Assembly: GCA_018241025.1 (NCBI GenBank)
Contig: JAFEEQ010000015.1
Span: 186,001 to 250,000, forward strand
DNA: 64,000 bases
Origin: Pseudomonadota bacterium
GTDB lineage: Bacteria > Pseudomonadota > Alphaproteobacteria > Micropepsales > Micropepsaceae
Direction of reading: 5' to 3'
The notes below the pieces were generated by a model. That model saw nothing but the letters and a program-made list of their open reading frames with translations, searched no databases and had not been told where the DNA came from. Positions within the stretch are counted from its first letter, which is position 1. Every line of letters starts with the position of its first letter. The translations under genes and the position numbers were made by a program. Shown here piece after piece: positions 34,530-44,304 of the stretch.

Positions 34530-37220
34530 ATGCGGCCTGGCCGCATGTGGGGCAGCAACAGGGTGATCGACGCGATCCTCGGCTATTGGCGCAATCGCAT
34601 GCGGAGCGGAAGGCTGCGCATTGCGATCGCGTTGGTGCTCGTGGTCTCCGCATCGGTGCTGTTCTGGGCAAGCCGCGACTATACCGTCGTGGCGCCGGAC
34701 TGGGACAACCAGGTCCGCGGCATCACTTACAACCCGAGCCATGTCTTCAGCCTGAAAGACAACAAGAAGATCACGCCGGAACAGATCGACCACGACATGG
34801 CGCAGCTCAGCCTGCTGACCGGCCGCGTGCGCACCTATACGGTGGCCGGCGGCATGGACAAGGTGCCGGAGATTGCACGGCGCTACGGCCTGCGCGTGTC
34901 GCTCGGTTGCTGGATCCAGGCCGATCTCGAGCAGAACGAGACCGAGCTCGCGCTCTGCATCAAGACCGCGCTCGCCAATCGCCGCGTCGTCGATCGCGTC
35001 TTCGTCGGCAATGAAGCGATCCTGATGGGCTTCGTCACGCCGGACCAGCTCAACGGCTACATCCGCCGCGTGCGCGATGCGCTGCCGCGCCGTATCCAGG
35101 TCACGACCGCCGAGCCGTGGTCGACCTGGCTGCTGACGCCCGAAATCGGCACCTATGTCGACGTGATCTCGGTGCATTTGCTGCCCTATTGGGAAGGCGT
35201 GTCGGTCAAGGACTCGCTGCGGTTCCTCGAACATGCCTACAACGATGTCGCCGAGGAGTTTCCCGACAAGCCGATCGTGATCGGCGAGGCCGGCTGGCCG
35301 TCGGAAGGCCGCACCAAGCGCTTTGCCGAACCCTCGGTTGCCAACGAAGCCTATTTCATGCGCGCCTTCGTCCAGCTCGCGGCGGAGAAGGGCTACGACT
35401 ACTACCTGCTGGAGGCCTACGATCAGCCCTGGAAGGGCGGCAATGAAGGCTCGGTGGGGGCCAGCTGGGGCCTCTATGACGCGCTCGGCAGGCCCAAATT
35501 CAGTTTCAGCGGTTTGCTCCGCACCTTCCCGCAATGGCGCACCTTCGCGCTGCTGGGCTCGATTCTGACTCTGGTTCTGGGTCTGATGATCCTCGGCTGG
35601 ATGCCCAGGCTGCGCCAGCAGGGCTATCTCGTCATGGGCGGGCTCGTCGCCGTGGTCTCGACCGGTCTCTTGCTGCTCGTCGATGCGGCATCCCTCGAAT
35701 ATGTCGAGCCCGCCGACCTCGTGATGATCATCGCGATGGCGCCGCTCGTGCTGCTCGCGTCCACGGTGATCCTGACCGAGGGCATCGAACTGGCTGCCAG
35801 TTTGTGGCGTGTCGAGCGCCGCCTGATGCGCGCCGCGATCCCCGAAACCAGTCCGCGCGTCTCGATCCATGTGCCGTGCTACAATGAGCCGCCGCAGATG
35901 GTGATCGAGACGCTGAACGCGCTCTCGCGCCTCGACTACGACAATTTCGAAGTCCTTCTGATCGACAACAACACGCCAGACGAAGAGACCTGGCTTCCCG
36001 TCAAGGCGCATTGCGAAAAATTGGGTGAGCGCTTCCGCTTCTTCCATTACGACAACATGGCGGGCTTCAAGGCCGGCGCGCTCAACGAGGCGCTGCGCCA
36101 GACCGATCCTTCCGCGACCTATATCGCCGTCATCGATAGCGACTACCAGGTCGAGCCGTTCTGGCTTCGCCGCGCATTGCCGTTCTTCGCGTCGGAGAAG
36201 ATCGCAGTCGTTCAGGGGCCGCAGGACTATCGCGACGCCCACGACAGCATCTTCAAGGCCATGGCCTATGAGGAATATCGCGGCTTCTTCAAGATCGGCA
36301 TGGTCGAGCGCAACGAATACGACGCGATTATCCAGCACGGCACTATGACCATCGTGCGCCGTTCTGCGCTCGAGGAAGTCGGTGGCTGGGCGACATGGTG
36401 TATCACCGAAGACACCGAACTCGGCCTCAAGCTTTTCGAAGCCGGATATGGTGCGGCCTATATCCCCGAGGCGATGGGCTATGGCCTGATGCCCGACACG
36501 CTCGATGCCTTCATCGGCCAGCGCTATCGCTGGGTCTATGGCGCGATGCAGATCATGAAGCGTCACGCCGGCGCCATCTTCCTCGGCCGCACCAAGCTTT
36601 CCTTTGCCCAACGCTATCAATTCCTGGTGGGCTGGCTGCCCTGGATCTCCGACGGCCTCGGCATGGTCGTGACCTATATGGCGCTCGTCTGGACCTGCCT
36701 CATGTGGGCGGCACCACAGACCTTCGACGTGCCGCTCCCGGCGCTCTCTGCCGCAGCGCTCGCGTTGTTCGCAGCCAAGTCGCTCAAGACGCTGCTGCTC
36801 TATCCGCAGAAAGTCGGTTCCGGCATGAAGGGCGCCGTCGTTGCGTCCATTGCCGGCCTTTCGACCACACATGCCGTCGGTAAGGCGGTGATCTCTGGTC
36901 TGTTCACTCGCGGCAAGCCATTCCTGCGCACACCCAAATGCGAGGACCAGGCACTGCTCAGCCAGGCGCTGCGCAAGGTCTGGCAGGAGACGACGCTGTT
37001 TGGTCTCTGCATGCTGGCGTTGCTGTCGCTTGCCACCGGGCCGTCGCTCGACGATCCGGCGATCCAACTCTGGATGGTCATGATCGGCGTTCAGAGCCTG
37101 CCGTATTGCGCCACCGTTGCGACGGCGGCGATCAGCGCGATCTCGAACAAGAAGCGGGGTCCTGCCGCCATTGTGGCACCACAGTCCGCACCGACGCCCG
37201 AGCTGTCGAAGGCGGCTTGA
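34530..37220 (+). CDS. GH17-GT2 fusion, NdvB-like beta-glucan synthase
   Basis: An 896-aa membrane protein. After one N-terminal helix (about 30-50), residues 60-330 form a GH17-like domain with VGNEAI (E162, acid/base) and IGEAGWPSEG (E253, nucleophile). Two to three helices follow, then a processive GT2 domain with D536-S-D538, TED (E627-D628) and QRYRW (664-668), and C-terminal helices. This order is known from Pseudomonas NdvB and Bradyrhizobium NdvB, which make cyclic beta-1,3(1,6)-glucans; GH17 would transglycosylate or cyclise the chain in the periplasm. The product here is inferred. The two convergent stops are adjacent at 37220/37221. Confidence 0.85.
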   Translation: MRPGRMWGSNRVIDAILGYWRNRMRSGRLRIAIALVLVVSASVLFWASRDYTVVAPDWDNQVRGITYNPSHVFSLKDNKKITPEQIDHDMAQLSLLTGRVRTYTVAGGMDKVPEIARRYGLRVSLGCWIQADLEQNETELALCIKTALANRRVVDRVFVGNEAILMGFVTPDQLNGYIRRVRDALPRRIQVTTAEPWSTWLLTPEIGTYVDVISVHLLPYWEGVSVKDSLRFLEHAYNDVAEEFPDKPIVIGEAGWPSEGRTKRFAEPSVANEAYFMRAFVQLAAEKGYDYYLLEAYDQPWKGGNEGSVGASWGLYDALGRPKFSFSGLLRTFPQWRTFALLGSILTLVLGLMILGWMPRLRQQGYLVMGGLVAVVSTGLLLLVDAASLEYVEPADLVMIIAMAPLVLLASTVILTEGIELAASLWRVERRLMRAAIPETSPRVSIHVPCYNEPPQMVIETLNALSRLDYDNFEVLLIDNNTPDEETWLPVKAHCEKLGERFRFFHYDNMAGFKAGALNEALRQTDPSATYIAVIDSDYQVEPFWLRRALPFFASEKIAVVQGPQDYRDAHDSIFKAMAYEEYRGFFKIGMVERNEYDAIIQHGTMTIVRRSALEEVGGWATWCITEDTELGLKLFEAGYGAAYIPEAMGYGLMPDTLDAFIGQRYRWVYGAMQIMKRHAGAIFLGRTKLSFAQRYQFLVGWLPWISDGLGMVVTYMALVWTCLMWAAPQTFDVPLPALSAAALALFAAKSLKTLLLYPQKVGSGMKGAVVASIAGLSTTHAVGKAVISGLFTRGKPFLRTPKCEDQALLSQALRKVWQETTLFGLCMLALLSLATGPSLDDPAIQLWMVMIGVQSLPYCATVATAAISAISNKKRGPAAIVAPQSAPTPELSKAA

Positions 37221-38600
37221 TTACAACACCTTGCCGGGGTTGAGGATGTTGTTCGGATCGAGCGTCCGTTTCAGTGCGCGCATCACATCGAGTTCTGCCG
37301 CGCTCTTGTAGCGCGCGAGCTGATCGCGCTTCTGCACGCCGATGCCATGCTCGGCGCTGATCGATCCGCTGAAGTCGTCGACGATGTCGTGAGCGATGCG
37401 CTGGATATCTTCCCAGCGTGCCAGGAAGGCAGCCGCGTCGCCACCCTTCGGCACGCTGAAATTGAAGTGGATATTGCCGTCGCCGATATGGCCGAAGCTG
37501 ACCGGCCGCACGCCCGGAACGGCCCTCTCCACTGCCACGGTCGCCTTCTCCAGAAAAGCCGGAATAGCGCTGACGGGCACGGAAACGTCATGCTTGATCG
37601 ATGCGCCCTCGCGCTTCTGCGCCTCCGACATGTTCTCGCGCAACGCCCAAAAAGCGGCCCGTTGGGTTTCGTTGGCCGCAATTGCGGCATCGCTGACATA
37701 GGCCGAACTGCCAAGCGCCGACTGGAACAAGGTATCGAGATCGAACGCCGCGGCACTGGTCGCCTCGATCAGGACATACCAGGGCGAGGGTGCAGTCAGA
37801 GGGTCGCGCGCACCGGGAAAATGCGCTGTCACGAACTCGATTCCGATCCGCGGCACGATCTCGAAAGCCGAGACCAACCCGCCGGTCTTCGCCTGCATCT
37901 CGCCGAGCAGCGCCACGGCCGCAGCCGGAGATGGAACCGCGACGAATGCCGTCGCGCGCACGGCTGGTTTTGGAAACAGCTTGAGCACGGCTGCGGTGAT
38001 GATCCCGAGCGTCCCCTCGGCTCCGATAAAGAGCTGCTTGAGATCGTAGCCGGTGTTGTCCTTGCGCAATGCCGTCATCAGGTCGAGGACCCGGCCATCC
38101 GCCAACACGACTTCGACACCCAGCGTGAGATCGCGCGCCATGCCATAGCGCAGCACCTGCACGCCGCCGGCATTGGTCGAGAGATTGCCGCCGATAGTCG
38201 CGGTGCCCTCCGCCGCGAGGCTGAGCGGAAACAGCAGCCCCGCCTCATCCGCAGCCTTCTGCGCGTTCGCGAGGATCACGCCGGATTCGAGGCTGAGTGC
38301 ATGCGAGCCGGTATCGATGCCGCGTATCCGGTTCATCCGTCCAAGACTGATCAGCACCTCACCGTTGAACGGTATCTGCCCGCCGACCAGCCCGGTATTG
38401 CCACCCTGCGGAACGATGGCTGTTCCGGTCTCGTTGCAGATGGCGAGGACCGCGCTGACCTGTTCCGTCGTCGAAGGACGCAGAAGGAGCGGCGAGCGGC
38501 CCTTGTATTTGCTGCGCCATTCTTCGAGATGCGGTGCGATCTCGGCCGGATCCTCGGTGAAGTGTCCCGCCACCTGCTTGAGACGGTCGAACGTGTTCAT
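37221..38600 (-). CDS. FAD-linked oxidase of the GlcD / D-2-hydroxyglutarate dehydrogenase family
   Basis: A 459-aa VAO/PCMH-type flavoprotein. The FAD-binding segment PQGGNTGLVGG starts at residue 64, STNAGGVQVLRYGMARDLTLGVEVVLADG is the second FAD motif, and the C-terminal VSFGHIGDGNIHFNFSVP and EHGIGVQKR hold metal- and substrate-site His residues. It oxidises a D-2-hydroxy acid (D-lactate, glycolate or D-2-hydroxyglutarate). It overlaps the preceding sua5 gene by 4 nt. Confidence 0.9.
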   Translation of the reverse strand: MNTFDRLKQVAGHFTEDPAEIAPHLEEWRSKYKGRSPLLLRPSTTEQVSAVLAICNETGTAIVPQGGNTGLVGGQIPFNGEVLISLGRMNRIRGIDTGSHALSLESGVILANAQKAADEAGLLFPLSLAAEGTATIGGNLSTNAGGVQVLRYGMARDLTLGVEVVLADGRVLDLMTALRKDNTGYDLKQLFIGAEGTLGIITAAVLKLFPKPAVRATAFVAVPSPAAAVALLGEMQAKTGGLVSAFEIVPRIGIEFVTAHFPGARDPLTAPSPWYVLIEATSAAAFDLDTLFQSALGSSAYVSDAAIAANETQRAAFWALRENMSEAQKREGASIKHDVSVPVSAIPAFLEKATVAVERAVPGVRPVSFGHIGDGNIHFNFSVPKGGDAAAFLARWEDIQRIAHDIVDDFSGSISAEHGIGVQKRDQLARYKSAAELDVMRALKRTLDPNNILNPGKVL

Positions 38601-39568
38601 GACGCCTCGCGCGGCGCGGCTGCGCGCTTCAGCCGGTCGTTGATCGCTTCGCCGAGGCCCTGCTTCGGTACCGGCATCACGGCAATTGCCGTCGCTCTGC
38701 TGCTGTCCAGCCGGTGCAACATGGCGAACAGGTTTGCCGCCGCCTCCTTCAGATCACCCGTCGGGCTGAGGTTCAGCGTGATACCCGCACCCTTCGCGAC
38801 CAGGGGTCCGAAGGCGAGCAGCGCCTCGTCGGCCCGTACGGTCATCGCATCGAGCCGCATCGGGACGCGCGGCGCATAATGGCTGAGGAGTTGCCCGGGT
38901 GACTGGATGGTCTTCGTGCCCGCCGCCGCGAGCGGTCCGATCGCGGCTTCGATCTCCGCACGTGGGATTGCGCCGGCCCGCAACAGCACCGGCGTCTCGC
39001 CCTCAAATCCGATCACCGTGGATTCGAGCCCGAGCGGTGTCGCGCCGCCATCGAGAATGAGATCGACGGCCGCACCAAGGCTGTCCCGGACATGCTGTGC
39101 CGTCGTCGCGGTGATCCGCCCCGAAGCATTTGCGCTCGGCGCCGCAATGGCGAGGCCGCTCGCCGCGATCAGCTTCCGGGCCACCGGATGCTGCGGAACG
39201 CGAAGCGCGACGGTCGGTAGGCCGGCACTCACCAGTTCGGAGAGAGCGCAATCTGCCCGCCGGGGAAGAACCAGCGTCAGTGCACCGGGCCAGAAGGCTT
39301 CCGCCAGTCTGCGCGCCGGCGCGTTGAACATGACGTGCCGCTCGGCGGCCGCAATGTCGGCGACATGCACAATGAGCGGATTGAATTGCGGCCGGCCTTT
39401 CGCTTCGAAGATGCGGGCCACGGCGCGTCCGTTCGCGGCATCGGCGCCGAGCCCGTACACGGTCTCCGTGGGAAACGCGACGAGACCGCCGGCGCGCAAA
39501 AGCCTTGCCGCTTCGGCGATGGCGTCGTCGTCGGCCCGGCGAATGGCGGTTTCGGCCACGGTGGTCAT
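38597..39568 (-). CDS. L-threonylcarbamoyladenylate synthase (Sua5/YrdC)
   Basis: A 323-aa enzyme making threonylcarbamoyl-AMP for the t6A37 modification of tRNA. The YrdC domain (about 1-200) has FPTETVYGLGADA and KGRPQFNPLIVHV. The Sua5-specific C-terminal domain (about 230-323) is present, joined by a linker with SPGQLLSHYAP. The ATG at 39568 was chosen by homology; it has no clear site. The end overlaps the FAD oxidase gene. Confidence 0.93.
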   Translation of the reverse strand: MTTVAETAIRRADDDAIAEAARLLRAGGLVAFPTETVYGLGADAANGRAVARIFEAKGRPQFNPLIVHVADIAAAERHVMFNAPARRLAEAFWPGALTLVLPRRADCALSELVSAGLPTVALRVPQHPVARKLIAASGLAIAAPSANASGRITATTAQHVRDSLGAAVDLILDGGATPLGLESTVIGFEGETPVLLRAGAIPRAEIEAAIGPLAAAGTKTIQSPGQLLSHYAPRVPMRLDAMTVRADEALLAFGPLVAKGAGITLNLSPTGDLKEAAANLFAMLHRLDSSRATAIAVMPVPKQGLGEAINDRLKRAAAPREAS

Positions 39569-39588
39569 GCGGCCATCTATAGCGGAAT

Positions 39589-40140
39589 TCAGCGGGTCGC
39601 CGTCAAATCGACCGTGATGGTGACCGTATGAGCGATCGGTGTCTCGCCCGCCCATTCGCCGGAGGTTCCGAGACCGAAATCAAGCCGCGAAACCGTCGTG
39701 CGGCCGACCATATGCGCTGTCCGCCCCGAGACCGTCAGGGTGAAGGGCAGGGTCACGTCTCGCGTCAAGCCATGCAGGCTGAGCCGGCCATTGGCGATAT
39801 ATGCATTTCCGCCGCGTGCGGTGAAACCCGTGGTTTCGAACTTCGCTGTCGGAAAGCGGTCGACCGATAGACCTTCCGGGCTTTTGAGACCGTCGTCGTT
39901 GTCCGCCGAGTCCGACGTCTCGCTGGCAAGATCGATCAGCACGACGGCCCTCGAATGCGCCAGGTCCGCCGGATCGAAGGCAATCTCGGCCTTCCAGGCC
40001 TTGAATGTGGCTACGAAGGGCTGACCGCTCCAGGTCACATTGAAGCCGAGCCTGCTTTTCTCGGGCACGACAACCCAGGTTGTCGCGCTGGCCGGCAACG
40101 AGATCAGGGCGGCAACGGCCACCGCCAAAAGTGTCTTCAT
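39589..40140 (-). CDS. Exported YceI-family protein (second copy)
   Basis: A 183-aa periplasmic lipocalin-like protein with a signal peptide (about 1-20). It has WVVVPEKSRLGFNVTWSGQPFVATFKAWKAEIAFDPADL at the start of the mature part and HGLTRDVTLPFTLTV later. YceI proteins bind isoprenoid or fatty-amide ligands. It overlaps the b561 gene by 4 nt, so it closes the YceI-b561-YceI operon. Confidence 0.88.
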   Translation of the reverse strand: MKTLLAVAVAALISLPASATTWVVVPEKSRLGFNVTWSGQPFVATFKAWKAEIAFDPADLAHSRAVVLIDLASETSDSADNDDGLKSPEGLSVDRFPTAKFETTGFTARGGNAYIANGRLSLHGLTRDVTLPFTLTVSGRTAHMVGRTTVSRLDFGLGTSGEWAGETPIAHTVTITVDLTATR

Positions 40141-40730
40141 GCCGGATCGGTCACGTGGGTGCCCGGCAGCATCCGCCTGAGGACATCGTCCCGCCGCAGG
40201 AAATGATGATAGAGCGCCGCGGCGACGTGGAGCGGAACCAGGACGATCATCGACCATGCCAGGAACACATGCGCGGTCTCGAAAGTCTCGTGGACCGGAT
40301 GCAGCGCTTCACGCGTCATGCCGGTGAAGAAGGGAAGGTTCGGCCACACGAACAGGCCGAAGAAGCTCGTGCCGTTGCCGAGCGGCGACGCCGATACCAT
40401 AATCCATCCCGCGAGCGGCACGGCGACAATCAGGAAGTAGAACAGCCAGTGCATCGCCTTGGCCGAGAAGGTCAGCGGCGCGGACATGCCGCGCGGGATC
40501 GGCGGCACAGGATTGATCACGCGCCACAGCACGCGCAGCACGCTCAGCGCCAGCACCGTCAGGCCGATCGACTTGTGGATCTGAAAGATCTGGAACTTCA
40601 TCGGATCGCTGCGGGGCAGATCGCCCATGTAGAGGCCGACGCAGATATTCGCGATCACCAGCAAGGCGATGAGCCAGTGGAAACCCATGGCGACCGTGCC
40701 ATAGCGATATTGGTCGTTACGCGCTGCCAT
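40137..40730 (-). CDS. Cytochrome b561
   Basis: A 197-aa inner-membrane dihaem cytochrome with four helices. The haem-ligand His residues lie in AMGFHWLIALLVIANI, IHKSIGLTVLALS, KAMHWLFYFLIV and FETAHVFLAW/LHVAAALYHH. It probably moves electrons between the quinone pool or superoxide and periplasmic partners. It is fused by translation to the YceI gene downstream and starts 1 nt after the YceI gene upstream. Confidence 0.92.
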   Translation of the reverse strand: MAARNDQYRYGTVAMGFHWLIALLVIANICVGLYMGDLPRSDPMKFQIFQIHKSIGLTVLALSVLRVLWRVINPVPPIPRGMSAPLTFSAKAMHWLFYFLIVAVPLAGWIMVSASPLGNGTSFFGLFVWPNLPFFTGMTREALHPVHETFETAHVFLAWSMIVLVPLHVAAALYHHFLRRDDVLRRMLPGTHVTDPA

Positions 40731-40731
40731 G

Positions 40732-41343
40732 TCAGTTCCTCTGCTGGACGAACATCGCTTCTATGGTCAGGTTGACATCGTCGCTGACGAAATTGGACCA
40801 TATCATCTGGTCAAGTCCGAAATCGCTGCGCTTGATGGTGGCCGTCGCATGAAAGCCGAGATCGTAAGACGAGCCGCCCATCGGCGAATTCGCCCCGCCA
40901 TTGAATACGATATTGAAGGTCACCGACTTGGTCACACCGTGAAGGGTCAGGTCCCCGGCCATCGTTCCGGTATCGGGACCTGTCCGGGTCACGGATGTCG
41001 ACACGAACGTCGCCTTGGGAAAGTTGGCCGAGTCGAAGACATGTGGCCCGACCAATTCGCCGACGAGCTCGCTGCTCATGACGCTGGCACTTCCGGTGTC
41101 GATGGTGACCGAGACGGCGCTGCGCTCCGGCGCGGTCGGATCGAAGTTGAGCGTACCCGACACCTTCTCGAAGCGGCCGTAATAATCGGTAAGGCCGAAA
41201 TGCCGGATGGCGAACAATATCTGGCTGTGGCGCGGTTCGATCCGATAGGCCCCGGCCGGCGCCTGGCGCGGGTCGTCCGAGACTGCCGCAGCTGCGGCGG
41301 TCGAGACCAGGGCAAACAGGACGAACAGGGCGAGGCGGCGCAT
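40732..41343 (-). CDS. Exported YceI-family protein (first copy)
   Basis: A 203-aa YceI protein with a signal peptide (about 1-20, ending AAAA). It shows YRIEPRHSQILFAIRHFGLTDYYGRFEKVSGTLNFDP, the classical YceI start, then GDLTLHGVTKSVTFNIVF. It is the first gene of a three-gene operon with cytochrome b561 and a second, divergent YceI. The 140-bp gap to the divergent MBL gene must contain its promoter. Confidence 0.9.
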   Translation of the reverse strand: MRRLALFVLFALVSTAAAAAVSDDPRQAPAGAYRIEPRHSQILFAIRHFGLTDYYGRFEKVSGTLNFDPTAPERSAVSVTIDTGSASVMSSELVGELVGPHVFDSANFPKATFVSTSVTRTGPDTGTMAGDLTLHGVTKSVTFNIVFNGGANSPMGGSSYDLGFHATATIKRSDFGLDQMIWSNFVSDDVNLTIEAMFVQQRN

Positions 41344-41483
41344 GAAACCTCCAGCGGTTCCCGTTTCTATAGCCTGACTTGCAGGGCATTGCAGCGTCGT
41401 GACGGGGTAAATATCGCGCGACTTGACGCGTCTCCCGGGCGCTTCTCATATTTGCGACAACCGCTATCGCCGAGGCCCCGAAT

Positions 41484-42542
41484 TTGAGTTCCAGCGAACC
41501 CCGGGTCCGACCCGGCAGCAATCTTGAATATCCGTTCGAGTCGCGCCCCGAAATCGGGACCAGCATCGAAGTCGCGCCGGGCATCCACTGGATTCGGATG
41601 CGACTGCCGATGCAACTCAATCACATCAACCTCTATCTGCTCGAGGATGGCGACGGTTGGACGGTCGTCGATTCCGGCATCCGCAACGAGGAGACGCGCG
41701 AAGCCTGGGAGCAGGTTTTCACTGGTCCGATGAAGGGCCTGCCGATCAAGCGTGTGATCGTTACGCATATGCATCCGGATCACATCGGCCTTGCCGGCTG
41801 GCTGGTGCGCAAATTCGGTGTCGAGCTCTGGATCACGCGCACCGAATACCTGATGTGCCGCAACCTCGTATCCGACACGGGGCAGGAGGCGCCGACCGAG
41901 GCCCTCAGCTTCTACCGCGCGGCGGGATTTCCGGAAGACTTGCTGGAGAACTACAAGGCCCGATTCGGCGGCTTCGGCCATGGCGTCTACAAGCTGCCCA
42001 ATGCCTTCCACCGGATTGTCGAGGGTGACGATATCGAAATCGGCGGACGCAAATGGCGCGTCGTCGGCGGCAACGGCCATTCGCCTGAACATGCCTGCCT
42101 GTGGAACGCCGAACTGAACATCTTCATCTCGGGCGACCAGCTTCTGCCGAAGATCTCGTCCAACGTTTCGGTCCACCCGACCGAGCCGGAGGCGAACTCG
42201 CTGCAGGACTGGCTGGACTCCTGCGCCAAGCTGAAGACCATCGTGCCGGACGATGCGCTGGTCCTGCCATCGCACAACGAGCCGTTCCGCAAGGGACCGT
42301 TACGGTTACAGGATCTCATCGACGGGCATGAAGAAGGGCTCGAAAAGCTCCATGCGCTCTGCGCCGAGCCCAAGCGCGCCGTCGATGTCTTTCCGGCGCT
42401 ATTCCGCAGCCGTATCACGCAGGGCGTATTTGGGATGGCGACGGGTGAAAGCCTCGCGCATCTGAATTGCCTGCGCGCGCGCGGCCGCATCCTGCGCACC
42501 ACCGACAAGGATGGCATCAACTGGTACGTTCAGCGCCGATGA
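41484..42542 (+). CDS. Metallo-beta-lactamase-fold hydrolase
   Basis: A 352-aa protein with the dinuclear zinc motif HMHPDH (H95-H97-D99-H100), the substrate-side GNGHSPEHACLW and FISGDQLLPKIS. The C-terminal 110 residues form a helical/winged domain resembling that of LACTB2-like and glyoxalase-II-like members. The TTG start at 41484 is the first codon of the frame and may be replaced by a later one. Substrate unknown. It converges on mscS. Confidence 0.85.
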   Translation: MSSSEPRVRPGSNLEYPFESRPEIGTSIEVAPGIHWIRMRLPMQLNHINLYLLEDGDGWTVVDSGIRNEETREAWEQVFTGPMKGLPIKRVIVTHMHPDHIGLAGWLVRKFGVELWITRTEYLMCRNLVSDTGQEAPTEALSFYRAAGFPEDLLENYKARFGGFGHGVYKLPNAFHRIVEGDDIEIGGRKWRVVGGNGHSPEHACLWNAELNIFISGDQLLPKISSNVSVHPTEPEANSLQDWLDSCAKLKTIVPDDALVLPSHNEPFRKGPLRLQDLIDGHEEGLEKLHALCAEPKRAVDVFPALFRSRITQGVFGMATGESLAHLNCLRARGRILRTTDKDGINWYVQRR

Positions 42543-43403
42543 TCAGTCCGCGGCGCCCGCCGCGTGGACTTCTGTCGTACCGTTGCCGGCGCTTCGCACC
42601 GTGACGACACGTTGCGGGAACGGGATGGAGATGCCGTTGCGATCGAAGGCTTGCTTGACCTTTTTCTGCAGCAGAAAGACGACATCCCAGTACTGATCGG
42701 TGCGCACCCAGCCGCGGACATAAATGTCCACCGATGACTCGCTGAGTGCCCCGACAGGCGCTTCCGGAGCCGGGTGAGACAGAACCCGCTCCTCGGCTTT
42801 CAGGATGTCGAGCACGATGTTCTGGGCCCGATCGATGTCGTCGCCATAATCAATCCCGACGGTGAAATTGATCCTGCGCATCGGTTCGCGGGAATAGTTG
42901 ATGATTGTCGCCCCGAAAATCGTCGCATTGGGCACGGAGATATAGACCCGATCTGGCGAGGTCAGCGTCGTGGTGAAGAGCCCGATCTCGGCCACCGTTC
43001 CCGTGGTGCTCGAGAATTCGATGAAATCGCCGATCTGGAACGGCCGCAGGATGAGCAGCATCACGCCGGAGGCGACATTCGACAGGGCGCCCTGCATGGC
43101 AAGACCGACAGCGAGCCCTGCCGCGCCCACGAGGGCGATCAGGCTGGCTGTTTCGACGCCGATCCTCTGCAACGCCGCCGTTGCGGCAAGTATCAATATC
43201 CCGTAGCGCGCCAGCGACGCGATCAGCGGCTTCAGCGTCGGGTCCAGGAAGCGCATGTGGAGGAGCGCCTGGCGAATCCCGCGATAGGCGAAGCGCGACA
43301 GGCCCCAGCCCACGAGCATGATCAGAATCGCGAGAAAGAGCTTCGCACTCCAATCGACCGCGACCGGGAGGATGACTTCAGGCAGGTGTTCCAGATGTCC
43401 CAT
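42543..43403 (-). CDS. MscS-family mechanosensitive channel
   Basis: A 286-aa channel with three N-terminal helices. The pore helix TM3 holds the Gly/Ala-rich GAAGLAVGLAMQGALSNVASG, the characteristic MscS pore. A beta domain follows (RPFQIGDFIEFSSTTGTVAEIGLFTTTL) and then the alpha/beta C-terminal vestibule. It releases solutes on hypo-osmotic shock. Length equals E. coli MscS. Confidence 0.93.
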   Translation of the reverse strand: MGHLEHLPEVILPVAVDWSAKLFLAILIMLVGWGLSRFAYRGIRQALLHMRFLDPTLKPLIASLARYGILILAATAALQRIGVETASLIALVGAAGLAVGLAMQGALSNVASGVMLLILRPFQIGDFIEFSSTTGTVAEIGLFTTTLTSPDRVYISVPNATIFGATIINYSREPMRRINFTVGIDYGDDIDRAQNIVLDILKAEERVLSHPAPEAPVGALSESSVDIYVRGWVRTDQYWDVVFLLQKKVKQAFDRNGISIPFPQRVVTVRSAGNGTTEVHAAGAAD

Positions 43404-43515
43404 CGACTAACCTATTGATCTAAATAGATAACGCATGCGCGGAGATTTCGTCTCGCGGTTACCATGGAACCGAATGCCGCGTGCATGTTCAGCAGGGGCG
43501 TGGTGAAACTCGGCT

Positions 43516-44304
43516 ATGACCAGACTTGCCATCTTCATTCTCGGACTGAGTCTCCTGACACCCTGCGCATCATATGCAGTGGCGCTGCCAGCATGTGCCG
43601 GTAACATCGAGATTCAGGGCGAACATCTTCTGCGTGTCGAACAGAACGGAGTCGTCGTCATAACCGATGGCCGCGCACTCGTTCTCGAAGGCATTCGATT
43701 GCCCACCGGCTCGCGCGAGAACGCGCCCGGAATTTATGTCGATCGCGCCTTTGCGATGCTCGATGGATACGTGAAACACGGACCGCTCACGATCACGGCG
43801 CTGCGGCCGAAGGAAGATCGCTACGGCCGGGTGCGTGGACAACTGTTCAACGGGCAGGGCGTCTGGGTCCAACAGGCGCTGTTACGCGCTGGACTGGCGC
43901 GGGTCGCGATCTCGCCGGATCGCACCGAATGCGCCAGCGAGCTCTACGCCGCCGAAGATGCGGCACGTGCCGCTCGTGCCGGCATCTGGGCGGATCCTAG
44001 CTATGCCATCCGCACGCCTGACACGGTTGCGACCTTCGCGGGCACATTCCAGATCGTGCAGGGCAGGGTCCTCACCGCCGAGCTGAAGAACGGCCGCGCC
44101 TATCTCGACTTCGGCTCCGACTGGCACAGCGATTTCACTGCAGTAATCGCACCGGAGGACATGGACAATTTTCGCAAGCTCGGAGTCGATCCGCGCAGCT
44201 ATGCCGGCCAGACGATCCGGGTGCGCGGGCTCGTGCAGATGCACAACGGCCCGGAAATCGAGGTCGCCAATCCGCAGAGCGTCCAGGTGATCGAGGTACC
44301 TTAA
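43516..44304 (+). CDS. Exported staphylococcal-nuclease-like protein
   Basis: A 262-aa protein with a signal peptide (about 1-22). An OB-fold nuclease domain (about 50-165) has LEGIRLP and KEDRYGRVRGQLF and ends GLARVAIS; the Arg of DRYGR matches R87 of nuclease. The first catalytic Arg/Glu pair is not evident (LPTGSREN is in its place), so activity is doubtful. Residues 180-262 form a second OB-like domain. It converges on comB with a 4-nt overlap. Confidence 0.75.
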   Translation: MTRLAIFILGLSLLTPCASYAVALPACAGNIEIQGEHLLRVEQNGVVVITDGRALVLEGIRLPTGSRENAPGIYVDRAFAMLDGYVKHGPLTITALRPKEDRYGRVRGQLFNGQGVWVQQALLRAGLARVAISPDRTECASELYAAEDAARAARAGIWADPSYAIRTPDTVATFAGTFQIVQGRVLTAELKNGRAYLDFGSDWHSDFTAVIAPEDMDNFRKLGVDPRSYAGQTIRVRGLVQMHNGPEIEVANPQSVQVIEVP

